Of a DNA stretch of 64,000 nucleotides, positions 17,373-25,149 are shown piece after piece. The notes under the pieces were generated by a model. It made no database searches and was not told the origin of the DNA. It saw only the letters and a list, made by a program, of their open reading frames with translations. The stretch is from Streptomyces beigongshangae (GTDB taxonomy: Bacteria > Actinomycetota > Actinomycetes > Streptomycetales > Streptomycetaceae). Made by a program: the position numbers and the translations under genes. Location of the stretch: assembly GCF_019710745.1 (NCBI RefSeq), contig NZ_JAHKJW010000014.1, positions 115,962 through 179,961 on the forward strand. The letters run 5' to 3'. Positions within the stretch are counted from its first letter, which is position 1, and the number at the start of each line of letters is the position of its first letter.

Positions 17373-17804
17373 ATGCGGCTGTTGCGATCGACCGACCTGG
17401 CCCTGCGTGTCCTGATGCGCCTCGCGGTGGCCGAGGGGACGAAGCCGACGACCCGCGACGTCGCGGCCGCCATGGAGGTGCCGTACACGCACGCCGCGAA
17501 GGTGGTCGCCGAGCTCCGGCACCTGGGGCTCCTCGACGCCCGCCGCGGCCGGGGCGGCGGTCTCGCGCTCACCGAGAAGGGGCGTACGGCGTCGGTCGGC
17601 GCGGTCGTGCGGGCCTTCGAGGGCGAGGGGGACGTCGTCGACTGCGAGGGGGCCGCGCCCTGCCCGCTGAGTCCGGGGTGCCGGCTGCGGGCCGCCCTGC
17701 GCCGGGCCCAGGAGGCCTTCTACGTCTCCCTGGACCCGCTGACCGTCACGGACATGGTCGCCGCGCCCACGGGGCCGCTGCTGCTGGGCATCACGATGAG
17801 GTGA
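17373..17804 (+). CDS. nsrR: Rrf2 family regulator, NsrR-like iron-sulfur NO sensor
   Basis: This encodes 143 residues. The winged helix (about 1-75) contains TTRDVAAAMEVPYTHAAKVV as recognition region. The cluster-binding cysteines fall at 91, 97 and 103 (C-x5-C-x5-C), and Asp8 is present. That matches the three-Cys-plus-Asp ligand set reported for Streptomyces NsrR, which holds a [4Fe-4S] cluster and derepresses flavohaemoglobin when NO damages it. The hmp gene converges on it 165 bases downstream and has an NsrR-like operator. There is no ribosome site in the few bases before the ATG, so the mRNA may be leaderless. Confidence 0.85.
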   Translation: MRLLRSTDLALRVLMRLAVAEGTKPTTRDVAAAMEVPYTHAAKVVAELRHLGLLDARRGRGGGLALTEKGRTASVGAVVRAFEGEGDVVDCEGAAPCPLSPGCRLRAALRRAQEAFYVSLDPLTVTDMVAAPTGPLLLGITMR

Positions 17805-17874
17805 CGCTCCGCGGGGCTTTGCCGAAGGGCTGAGGCCCGGCTTTCGGCTGCCGGCCGGTGGGGGCCGGGCACGC

Positions 17875-17955
17875 AGCTCCCCGCGCCCCCGACGGGGCGC
17901 TGCCGGTCGGCGTGGGCGTGACGCGTGAACCGGCCCCGCGCCCCCGACGTGGCGC
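17875..17955. repeat. Two degenerate dispersed-repeat half copies
   Basis: GCTCCCCGCGCCCCCGACGG (from 17875) and CGGCCCCGCGCCCCCGACG (from 17931) are two half-elements of the dispersed repeat. They lie side by side between the convergent nsrR and hmp genes, in the usual place for a bidirectional terminator. Confidence 0.6.
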
Positions 17956-17968
17956 CACCGGGCCCGTG

Positions 17969-19174
17969 TCAGTCCCGGGGATCGGCCAGCCAGAGGTCGG
18001 GGCCGAACACCTCGTAGTGGATGTCGGCGGGCGCGACGCCCTTCCCGATCAGCTGGCCGCGCACCGCCCGCATGAAGGGCGGCGGGCCGCACAGGTACGC
18101 GCGTGTGCCCGGCGCCACCGCCACCGACGCGAGGTCGACCAGCCCCGTGCGGTCGGCCGGGTGGCCCGGCTCCGGCCGCTCGTACCAGAAGTGCGCCGTC
18201 GCGTCCCCGAGTCTGGCCGCGTACGCCGCGTGCTCCTCGCGCAGGGCGTGCTCGGCGGGGGAGCGGTCCGCGTGCACCACGGTCACCGGGGCGCGGTGCC
18301 CGCCCGCCACGAGCTGCTCCAGCATGGCGATCATCGGCGTCACGCCGATGCCGGCGGAGGCGAGGAGCACCGGGGTCCCGGCGTCGGTGTCGAGCACGAG
18401 ATCGCCGTACGGGGCGGACAGTTCGAGCGTGCTGCCCACCCTCGCGTGCGCGTGGAGGTGGTTCGAGACCTCCCCGTCGGGTGCTCCGTCACCGTGCACG
18501 CGCTTCACGCCGATCCGGCGCAGGGCGGAGCCGGGTGCGCCGACGAGGCTGTACTGGCGCGACTGGCGGGCGCCGTCCGGCAGTTCGACGCGTACGGAGA
18601 CGTACTGGCCGGGCCTGAACCCGGGCGCGGGGGCGCCGTCGGCCGGGCGGAGGAGGAAGGTCGCCACGTCCGCCGTCTCCTCGACGCGCTCGACGACCTC
18701 CCAGGTGCGCCGGCCGCCGGAGCCCTCCGCCTCGCTCGCCGCGTACAGCCGCTTCTCGATGGCGATCAGCGCGTTCGCCATCAGCCAGTACACCTCCGTC
18801 CAGGCGGCGGCCACCCGCGGGGTGATCGCCTCCCCGAGCACGTCGGCGACGGCGGCGAAGAGGTACCGGTGGACGACCGGGTACTGCTCGGGGGCTATGC
18901 CCAGGGAGGCGTGCTTGTGGGCGATGCGGTCCAGCATCGCGTCGGGCCGTACGTCGGGCCGCTCGACGAGCTGGGCGGCGAAGGCGGCGAAGGCGCCCGC
19001 CAGGGCCTGGCGCTGGGTGCCGGAGGACTGGTTGCCGCGGTTGAAGAGATCGCGCAGCAGCTCGGGGCGGGCCGCGAACAGGCCCGCGTAGAAGCGGTCG
19101 CTGATCTCCCCCAGGGCCCCGCCGACGGCGGGAAGGGTGGCGCGGACGACGGCGGCGGACTGCTCGGACAGCAT
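17969..19174 (-). CDS. hmp: Flavohaemoglobin, nitric oxide dioxygenase
   Basis: This encodes 401 residues. The globin domain (about 1-138) has the distal Tyr29 (RFYAGLF) and the proximal His88 in IAHKHASLGI, equivalent to E. coli Hmp Tyr29 and His85. The FAD domain follows with the RQYSLVGAP motif (about residue 203). The NAD domain has SAGIGVTPMIAML (about 270) and YLCGPPPFMRAVR (about 360). The enzyme turns NO and O2 into nitrate at the expense of NADH. Its likely regulator is the adjacent NsrR, acting at the palindrome 38 bases upstream of the start. Confidence 0.95.
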   Translation of the reverse strand: MLSEQSAAVVRATLPAVGGALGEISDRFYAGLFAARPELLRDLFNRGNQSSGTQRQALAGAFAAFAAQLVERPDVRPDAMLDRIAHKHASLGIAPEQYPVVHRYLFAAVADVLGEAITPRVAAAWTEVYWLMANALIAIEKRLYAASEAEGSGGRRTWEVVERVEETADVATFLLRPADGAPAPGFRPGQYVSVRVELPDGARQSRQYSLVGAPGSALRRIGVKRVHGDGAPDGEVSNHLHAHARVGSTLELSAPYGDLVLDTDAGTPVLLASAGIGVTPMIAMLEQLVAGGHRAPVTVVHADRSPAEHALREEHAAYAARLGDATAHFWYERPEPGHPADRTGLVDLASVAVAPGTRAYLCGPPPFMRAVRGQLIGKGVAPADIHYEVFGPDLWLADPRD

Positions 19175-19503
19175 CGCGGCTCCTCAGGCTCGACTGCCCG
19201 CACCGTATGAAAACTTGCATCTGAAATGCAAGTTATAGGGCGTGCGGGAAACGAGGACGGCGGGATGTCGTCGGCCGGTCGTCGCGTGTGCGGCGCCCGG
19301 CGGGCAGGATGGAGCCCGGCGGGCAGGACGGAGGTACGGGCAGGCCACCTGCCGTACGTGAGGCGTTCGGGCGCAGGTCGGCCGGCCGATCCGGACGCGC
19401 AACGCGCATGAAATGCTGTTGTGGTGGGATGCTCAGGTGCCCGACCGCGTTCCTGGGACGGGAGCAGGCGGCCTGACCGGCAAGGATTGGGTGGAAGCGG
19501 AAG
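19175..19503. other. Divergent hmp-glnA2 promoter region
   Basis: This 329-base gap separates divergent genes. Its left part holds the NsrR-type operator. The right part, before glnA2, has a GGAAG ribosome site at about 19497-19501. I found no GlnR-type a/b-box ladder there, unlike glnA and glnII. A short GGCGGGCAGGATGGAGCC / GGCGGGCAGGACGGAGGT direct repeat lies at about 19299-19334. Confidence 0.6.
19212..19234 (-). promoter_or_regulatory. NsrR-type operator of hmp
   Basis: AACTTGCAT at 19212-19220 and ATGCAAGTT at 19226-19234 are perfect 9-bp arms around CTGAA. Read as 11-1-11 the palindrome has one mismatch, which is the known size and layout of Streptomyces NsrR sites. It lies 38 bases before the hmp start, where it would cover the promoter. 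Confidence 0.8.
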
Positions 19504-20865
19504 ATGGACAAGCAGCAGGAGTTCGTGCTCCGTACGTTGGAGGAGCGCGACATCCGGTTCGTACGCCTGTGGTTCACGGACGTGCTGGGCTTCCTCAAGT
19601 CCGTGGCCGTGGCCCCGGCCGAGCTGGAACAGGCATTCGACGAGGGCATCGGCTTCGACGGCTCGGCCATCGAGGGCTTCGCCCGGGTCTACGAGTCCGA
19701 CATGATCGCCAAGCCGGACCCCTCGACCTTCCAGGTCCTGCCGTGGCGCGCGGAGGCCCCCGGTACCGCCCGGATGTTCTGCGACATCCTGATGCCGGAC
19801 GGCTCGCCGTCCTTCGCGGACCCGCGGTACGTGCTGAAGCGGGCGCTGGCCAAGGCGTCCGACCAGGGCTTCACCTTCTACACGCACCCGGAGATCGAGT
19901 TCTTCCTGCTGAAGGACAAGCCGACGGACGGCTCGCGTCCGACCCCGGCGGACTACTCCGGCTACTTCGACCACACCCCGCAGAACGTCGGCATGGACTT
20001 CCGCCGCCAGGCGATCACCATGCTGGAGTCGATGGGCATCTCGGTCGAGTTCTCGCACCACGAGGGCGCGCCCGGCCAGCAGGAGATCGACCTGCGGTAC
20101 GCGGACGCGCTCTCCACGGCCGACAACATCATGACGTTCCGTCTGATCATGAAGCAGGTCGCGCTGGAGCAGGGCGTCCAGGCGACGTTCATGCCGAAGC
20201 CGTTCAGCGAGCACCCGGGCTCGGGCATGCACACGCACCTGTCCCTCTTCGAGGGCGACCGCAACGCGTTCTACGAGTCGGGCGCCGAGTACCAGCTCTC
20301 CAAGGTCGGCCGTTCCTTCATCGCGGGCCTGCTGAAGCACTCGGCGGAGATCGCCGCGATCACCAACCAGTGGGTCAACTCCTACAAGCGCATCTGGGGC
20401 GGCTCCGAGCGCACCGCGGGAGCCGGCGGCGAGGCCCCCTCGTACATCTGCTGGGGCCACAACAACCGCTCGGCGCTGGTCCGCGTCCCGATGTACAAGC
20501 CCGGCAAGACGGGCTCGGCGCGGGTGGAGGTCCGCTCGCTCGACTCGGGCACGAACCCCTACCTGTCGTACGCGGTCCTGCTGGCGGCCGGCCTCAAGGG
20601 CATCGAGGAGGGCTACGAGCTGCCGCCGGGCGCGGACGACGACGTCTGGGCCCTGCGCGACGCGGAGCGCCGCGCGCTGGGCATCGAGCCGCTGCCCCAG
20701 AACCTGGGCGAGTCCCTGACCCTGATGGAGCGCAGCGAACTGGTCGCCGAGACGCTCGGCGAGCACGTCTTCGAATTCTTCCTGCGCAACAAGAAGTCGG
20801 AGTGGGAGGAGTACCGCTCCGAGGTGACCGCCTTCGAGCTGCGGAAGAACCTGCCGGTGCTGTAG
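19504..20865 (+). CDS. glnA2: Glutamine synthetase-like GlnA2, probable gamma-glutamylpolyamine synthetase
   Basis: This encodes 453 residues of the GSI fold. It has the beta-grasp LWFTDVLGFLKSVAV, the metal/glutamate site FYTHPEIEFFLL, GSGMHTHLSLF, NQWVNSYKR, and the ATP-site Arg in NNRSALVRVP. The C-terminus lacks the LY.L.PEE adenylylation loop found in GlnA (here GYELPPGADDDVWALRD), so GlnE should not modify it. In S. coelicolor, GlnA2 is reported to glutamylate polyamines rather than ammonia. I infer the same here from position and sequence. It is single-gene, divergent from hmp. The ATG at 19504 follows GGAAG. Confidence 0.85.
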   Translation: MDKQQEFVLRTLEERDIRFVRLWFTDVLGFLKSVAVAPAELEQAFDEGIGFDGSAIEGFARVYESDMIAKPDPSTFQVLPWRAEAPGTARMFCDILMPDGSPSFADPRYVLKRALAKASDQGFTFYTHPEIEFFLLKDKPTDGSRPTPADYSGYFDHTPQNVGMDFRRQAITMLESMGISVEFSHHEGAPGQQEIDLRYADALSTADNIMTFRLIMKQVALEQGVQATFMPKPFSEHPGSGMHTHLSLFEGDRNAFYESGAEYQLSKVGRSFIAGLLKHSAEIAAITNQWVNSYKRIWGGSERTAGAGGEAPSYICWGHNNRSALVRVPMYKPGKTGSARVEVRSLDSGTNPYLSYAVLLAAGLKGIEEGYELPPGADDDVWALRDAERRALGIEPLPQNLGESLTLMERSELVAETLGEHVFEFFLRNKKSEWEEYRSEVTAFELRKNLPVL

Positions 20866-20972
20866 GGGCGCGGCGGGGTCTCCGCCGGACGACACGTGGG
20901 GCCGACGGCCATCGGCCGTCGGCCCTGTCGTATCTCCTTACCTCCTGGGCCCGCCTTCCGGGCTTCTTGAGG

Positions 20973-21386
20973 TCAGCAGGAGCCGTCGTGCCACGTCACC
21001 GCGGTGACGTTCACGGGCAGGTAGAAGATGCTCCCTGACTTCTTGGGGGCGCACAGGGTGTACGTCGACTTCGACCCGTCCGGCCAGACGTAGTAGTACG
21101 TCAGGTCCGCGTCGCGGGACGTGCGGTTGTAGTAGGTGAGCGCCGGGGTGTCGCCGGACCACTCCTGGTCGGTGGCCACCGAGGGGGTCTCCACGGGAGC
21201 CGGCTCGGGGTGGGCCCAGTGGGCCCAGACGCAGACCTTGTCCTGGGGGCAGTTGCCGGGGGGCCATGCCTCGTCGGACGCCGCGCCGCCGGCGGCTGCG
21301 GCACCGGGTGCGGAGATCGTCGCACCTACGAAGGCGACGGAGGCGAGTCCAAGGGCGAGGGGGCGTAAACGCATGGTTTTTCCCAT
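20973..21386 (-). CDS. Small secreted protein with two cysteine pairs
   Basis: This encodes 137 residues from the ATG at 21386; the ATG four codons later (21374) is equally possible. The N-terminus RLRPLALGLASVAFVGATIS followed by APGAAAA is a clean Sec signal peptide. The mature part has GNCPQDKVCVWAHW near its start and TLCAPKKSG and WHDGSC near its end, so two disulfides are likely. CP...VCVW resembles the start of peptidase-inhibitor family I36 (SMPI-like) domains, but this is only a weak resemblance. Upstream in-frame codons lack signal-peptide character. Confidence 0.65.
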   Translation of the reverse strand: MGKTMRLRPLALGLASVAFVGATISAPGAAAAGGAASDEAWPPGNCPQDKVCVWAHWAHPEPAPVETPSVATDQEWSGDTPALTYYNRTSRDADLTYYYVWPDGSKSTYTLCAPKKSGSIFYLPVNVTAVTWHDGSC

Positions 21387-21467
21387 CTTGGCGCAGGCGA
21401 GTGAAGCGGGACGGGAATTTACCAAGCAGATGTTGAAGGGTCAAGTAACTACTTTTGACCTACTGTC

Positions 21468-21692
21468 TCATTCTCTTGATGTGGCACCCTTTTGATTCTG
21501 GGTGAATGAAATGGCCACACGGCAGTCCAGTGCCAGGGCGATCCGTTCCAGTACGGCCAGGGTGGGCAGGTCGCGGCCGGACTCGATGCGCGAGATCGCC
21601 GCCTGTCCCGTGCCCGCCAGTTCGGCCAGACAAGCCTGTGACAGGCCGCGCCGCAGGCGCCAGGAGCGCACCAGGTCGGCCGTGTCCGTCAC
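21468..21692 (-). CDS. Small XRE-type helix-turn-helix protein
   Basis: This encodes 74 residues from a GTG at 21692. The HTH is RRGLSQACLAELAGTGQAAI followed by SRIESGRD (about residues 13-40), close to the DNA-binding part of HigA-like antitoxins and phage repressors. There is little beyond the HTH. The start codon overlaps the stop of the upstream Uma2 remnant by four bases (GTGA), so the two were once translated together. It may bind its own promoter or be a relic of a two-gene defence or toxin-antitoxin unit. No partner other than the broken Uma2 gene is present. Confidence 0.8.
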   Translation of the reverse strand: MTDTADLVRSWRLRRGLSQACLAELAGTGQAAISRIESGRDLPTLAVLERIALALDCRVAISFTQNQKGATSRE

Positions 21693-22018
21693 TGGCCGGT
21701 CCTGGTGCCGTACAGGGGGAGGTGGTCCGTGTCGATCTTCCAGTCGCCCACTGTGACGGTCTCCCCGGACCGGTAATGCTGCCGGTTGTCGTAGGCGGGC
21801 GTGCCGGTGCGTGTTGTCGGTGACCAGTGGTGCACGGCCGTTCCGTCGCGTGGATCGACGATCAGATAGTGCGGGACGCCCATGGCCGGATAGTCCCGCA
21901 GTTTGCCCTCGTAGTCATTGTCCGGATTCGACCGGGACACCACTTCGATCACCAGGTGGGAGCGGTGGGGCAGGTCGCCGGCCGCCCCGGTGCCGTCCGC
22001 GTCCGTGACTCCGAGGCG
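21689..22018 (-). pseudogene. Uma2 family nuclease-fold protein, N-terminally truncated
   Basis: The last 110 or so residues of a Uma2 (DUF820) protein are recognisable: HLVIEVVSRSNPDNDYEGKL, YPAMGVPHYLIVDPRDG and YRSGETVTVGDWKI. They hold the family E-V-S and Y-x-V-D active-site-like residues of the PD-(D/E)XK fold. The first 80-90 residues of the domain are not found in any nearby frame, and no ribosome site or start codon precedes the conserved part. I read it as a decayed gene. The upper boundary (22018) is approximate. It overlaps the XRE gene by four bases. Confidence 0.65.
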
Positions 22019-22294
22019 CGGCGCGGGCCCCGGCCCGCCGTGTCCCCGCGCGCATGGGCCGGCTTCCCGGCGTACGCAACCGGTCGTCGATGTCGGGCGT
22101 CCTACAGGCGTGATACGGGTGTGGGAACGTTGTGCGCGGGCATGTTGACACACGCGGGTACGCCGGGGGCGGTGGTACGGGGGAAGGTAGTGTGGTTGAG
22201 GCTTGAACGGCCCGTCGCGGGAACCGCGGTGGCGGCCGGAACAGGCGGACCGCTCGTCCGGGCCGCCTGCACACGACCTCTGAAAGTGAAGCCG

Positions 22295-23494
22295 ATGAAC
22301 GTGTCCACCGGCGGCGGGCGGCTGTGGGGCCGGGCCACCACAGTGACCCTTGTCCTTGCGATCGCCTTCACCGCCGCTCCCAGTCACGCGGCCCCGGGCG
22401 ACCCCGACCCGCGGGGCGGGCGGTCGATCGAGGAGGTCCACGCCGAGCTGGAGGGCCTCTACCGCAAGGCGGAGGTGGCCACCGAGGCGTACAACGCCGC
22501 GAACGAGAAGGCGAAGGAGCAGGAGAAGCGGCTCACCACCCTCCGCAAGGGCCTCGCCCGCGCCGAGAAGCGGGTGGACGAGCTGCAGGACCTGTCGGGC
22601 GCGGCCGCCCGGACCCAGTACCGCGGGGGCGATCTCGCCGCCACGGGCATCCAGTTGCTGCTCGGCGACCACCCCGACCAGGCGCTGAACGAGGCGTCCC
22701 AGGCCCGCCAGGCCCTGCGCAGCCTCACCAACGTGGCCGAGCGCCAGAAGACCGCCCGCGCGGACCTGGGCCGGCGGACCGAGGACGCCGAGAAGGAACT
22801 GCGGAAGCTGGAGAGCAGCCGCGCGGACAAGGCCGGGGCGAAGAAGAAGATCGAGGGGAGGATCTCCGAGGCGGAGGAGATCGAGGAGGGGCTGAAGAAG
22901 GAAGAGGCCCGCAGGCTCGCCCGGTTGGAGCGGGAGAAGGCGGAGGAGGCCGAGGCCCGGTGGGCGGACATCGGCGCGGACGCCGGCGGTACGGGCGGTG
23001 GCGGTACGGGCGGTGGCGCGGGCGGCGGTACGAACAGCGGTGCGGGCAGCGGCAGTACGGGTGGCGGCTCCAACCCGGCCGGCTCCGGTTCGGCGGGATC
23101 CGGCCCGTCCGGGGGCGGTTCCGGCGGCGGGACGCCGGTCAGTGGAGCGGCCGCGAAGGCGGTCGGCTTCGCGATGGCCCAGATCGGCAAGCCGTACGTG
23201 TGGGGCGCCGTCGGCCCCTCCTCGTACGACTGCTCGGGACTCACCTCCACGGCCTGGGCGGCGGCCGGGCGCCCCATACCCCGTACCTCGCAGGCGCAGT
23301 GGCAGGGACTGACCCGTGTCAGCCTGTCGTCCGCGAGGCCCGGGGACCTGATCATCTACCACAGGGACGCCACGCACGTGGGCATGTACATCGGCGGCGG
23401 GCAGATGGTCCACGCCCCGCGCCCCGGACGCACGGTCACGACCGCGCCGGCCGCCTCCATGTACATCCTCGGCGTCGTCCGGCCCGGAGCCTGA
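22295..23494 (+). CDS. Secreted NlpC/P60 peptidoglycan endopeptidase with coiled coil
   Basis: This encodes 399 residues from the ATG at 22295, which begins a Sec signal (WGRATTVTLVLAIAFTAAPS with cut near HAAPGD). Residues 45-235 are charged coiled coil, as in the autoinhibitory region of RipA-type hydrolases. A Gly/Ser/Thr-rich linker (about 240-290) follows. The NlpC/P60 domain has the catalytic Cys in SSYDCSGLTS and the His in ATHVGMYIGGGQMVHAP. It probably cuts D-Glu to diaminopimelate bonds in cell-wall peptides. A further gene starts four bases after its stop. Confidence 0.9.
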   Translation: MNVSTGGGRLWGRATTVTLVLAIAFTAAPSHAAPGDPDPRGGRSIEEVHAELEGLYRKAEVATEAYNAANEKAKEQEKRLTTLRKGLARAEKRVDELQDLSGAAARTQYRGGDLAATGIQLLLGDHPDQALNEASQARQALRSLTNVAERQKTARADLGRRTEDAEKELRKLESSRADKAGAKKKIEGRISEAEEIEEGLKKEEARRLARLEREKAEEAEARWADIGADAGGTGGGGTGGGAGGGTNSGAGSGSTGGGSNPAGSGSAGSGPSGGGSGGGTPVSGAAAKAVGFAMAQIGKPYVWGAVGPSSYDCSGLTSTAWAAAGRPIPRTSQAQWQGLTRVSLSSARPGDLIIYHRDATHVGMYIGGGQMVHAPRPGRTVTTAPAASMYILGVVRPGA

Positions 23495-23498
23495 GCCG

Positions 23499-24461
23499 AT
23501 GTCCCACTCGCTGACACCCCGTGACGAGCACCGCAACCTCCCCGCGCTCAACGCCCAGCCGCTGATCCGCCTCGACGCCTACGTGGCCGAGGACGGGTCG
23601 ACGGTGGTCAACGGCCATGTGCTGGAGATGGGCGGCGGACGGCCGCCCAACGAGGCGATCCTCGACGCCGTCGCCATGTTCGCCCGCACCCTGGGGGCCC
23701 CGGTGGCGGCCACCGTCATCGACCGCACCGTGATGCAGGTGGCACGCCTGCGGGTGTACCCCGACGGCTCCAGCCGGACCATCGCCGACGAGGACGACCT
23801 GCCGCCCGGGCCCGAGCGCACCGCCGCGGAGGAGGAGGCGTTCCCTCCGCTCGCCCGCGTGGAGCGCATCATCCAGCACGCCAGGCGCGAGGAGCTGCAC
23901 GCCGCGTTCGTCCTGGCCGGCGCGTTGCGGGAACACCTCACGCTGCGCAGGGGGGCGGAGGACGAACTCTCCCTGGAGGCACGGGCGATCGAGGCGTACC
24001 TCGCCTATCTGCGCGGCGACCACACGCTCTCCATCACCCTCGCGCTCACCGTGGCGCGCATCCGCTGCCGCACCGACCTGAACCGGGCGGCCCCCGACGT
24101 GGCCCGCGCCACCGCGGCGTGGCAGCGGCTGGCGGACGAGGAGCAGGTGCTCACCCGGGGGCAGGAGCTGCTGCACATGTGGGAACGGCTGTCCGCGCAG
24201 GGCCTGCTCCTCGAACCGTCCCACCAGACCATGGCGCAGACCGTCCGCAGCCGGCTCGCCCAGGGCCGGCGGTCCGTACCGGCCCCGGCGCGGACCTCGG
24301 CACGGGCCCTGACCGCGGCCCCCGCCGCGGCTGCCGGCCCGGCCTCCGGTCACGGGTCGCTCGCCCCCGAGGACAAGCCCCTCAAGCCCACGCGGCGGGG
24401 ACTGCGGCGCTTCACCCGGTGGCCCGGCCGGCCCGCCGGGTCACCGCCCCCACCGTCCTGA
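23499..24461 (+). CDS. Conserved hypothetical protein, co-transcribed with NlpC/P60
   Basis: This encodes 320 residues. No family is recognised. It has no signal peptide and no membrane span. Residues 1-110 look like an alpha/beta domain (LIRLDAYVAEDGSTVVNGHV, DRTVMQVARLRVYPDGS); 120-250 are helical; the last 70 residues are Pro/Ala-rich and basic, ending in Pro repeats. Only four bases separate it from the NlpC/P60 stop, so both are in one operon. It could be a cytoplasmic partner in cell-wall turnover, but nothing in the sequence proves this. Confidence 0.7.
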   Translation: MSHSLTPRDEHRNLPALNAQPLIRLDAYVAEDGSTVVNGHVLEMGGGRPPNEAILDAVAMFARTLGAPVAATVIDRTVMQVARLRVYPDGSSRTIADEDDLPPGPERTAAEEEAFPPLARVERIIQHARREELHAAFVLAGALREHLTLRRGAEDELSLEARAIEAYLAYLRGDHTLSITLALTVARIRCRTDLNRAAPDVARATAAWQRLADEEQVLTRGQELLHMWERLSAQGLLLEPSHQTMAQTVRSRLAQGRRSVPAPARTSARALTAAPAAAAGPASGHGSLAPEDKPLKPTRRGLRRFTRWPGRPAGSPPPPS

Positions 24462-24502
24462 GCGGCCCGCCCCCCGGCCACCACGCGGCCCGGTGACCGC
24501 GG

Positions 24503-24940
24503 CTACGGCTGCTCCGCCTGCTCCGCCAGCAGCCGGTGCAGCGGCTTCGCGGCCCGCTCGCGGTACTCCTGGACGGCCCAGCCGTTGCCGTCCGGGTCGG
24601 TGAAGTGCATGAACGTGCCGCCGTCCTGCGGGGCGTACTGGACGGGCCCGCTGATCTCCAGGCCCCGCGCGGTCAGCTCCTCGTACGCCGCCTTGGCGTC
24701 CGCGACGACCAGTTGCATGCCGTGGTACGTGCCCGGCCGCGGTGTCCCCGTCGGGCTGGGTATGCCCTGGGCGAGCGCGATCGAGCAGCCGGAGCCCGGC
24801 GGCGTGAGCTGGACCACCCGCGCGCCCGGCATCACCTCCGTGTCGAGGTCGACGTGGAAGCCCACCTTGTCCCGGTAGAAGACCTTCGCCCGGTCGATGT
24901 CCGCGACCGGCAGCGTGATCACTTCAAGGGCCATGTCCAT
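24503..24940 (-). CDS. VOC family (glyoxalase-like) protein
   Basis: This encodes 145 residues forming the two beta-alpha-beta-beta-beta modules of the vicinal-oxygen-chelate fold: ITLPVADIDRAKVFYRDKVG at the N-terminus and GTFMHFTDPDGNGWAVQEYR near the C-terminus. The Glu in VQEYR and the His in TYHGMQLVV sit where metal ligands are usual. The substrate is unknown; the family includes glyoxalases, dioxygenases and resistance proteins. An AAGGAG ribosome site 8 bases upstream sets the ATG at 24940. Confidence 0.88.
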   Translation of the reverse strand: MDMALEVITLPVADIDRAKVFYRDKVGFHVDLDTEVMPGARVVQLTPPGSGCSIALAQGIPSPTGTPRPGTYHGMQLVVADAKAAYEELTARGLEISGPVQYAPQDGGTFMHFTDPDGNGWAVQEYRERAAKPLHRLLAEQAEQP

Positions 24941-25149
24941 GGAACGACTCCTTCGTCGTGTGCGATGCGTGCGATCCGTGCGATGAGATGCGCGATCCGG
25001 TGGCTTCCCCCACCGAAGCCGAAAACGGGGCCCGGCGCCACCATGACGGCGAAACCCCGCCTCCGCGTCCAGACGCTTCCGCCGTCCTCTCCGGTTAGGC
25101 TCGGAGCCGTACGACCTTGATCGACCGCATGGGATGACGGAGGCCTGGG

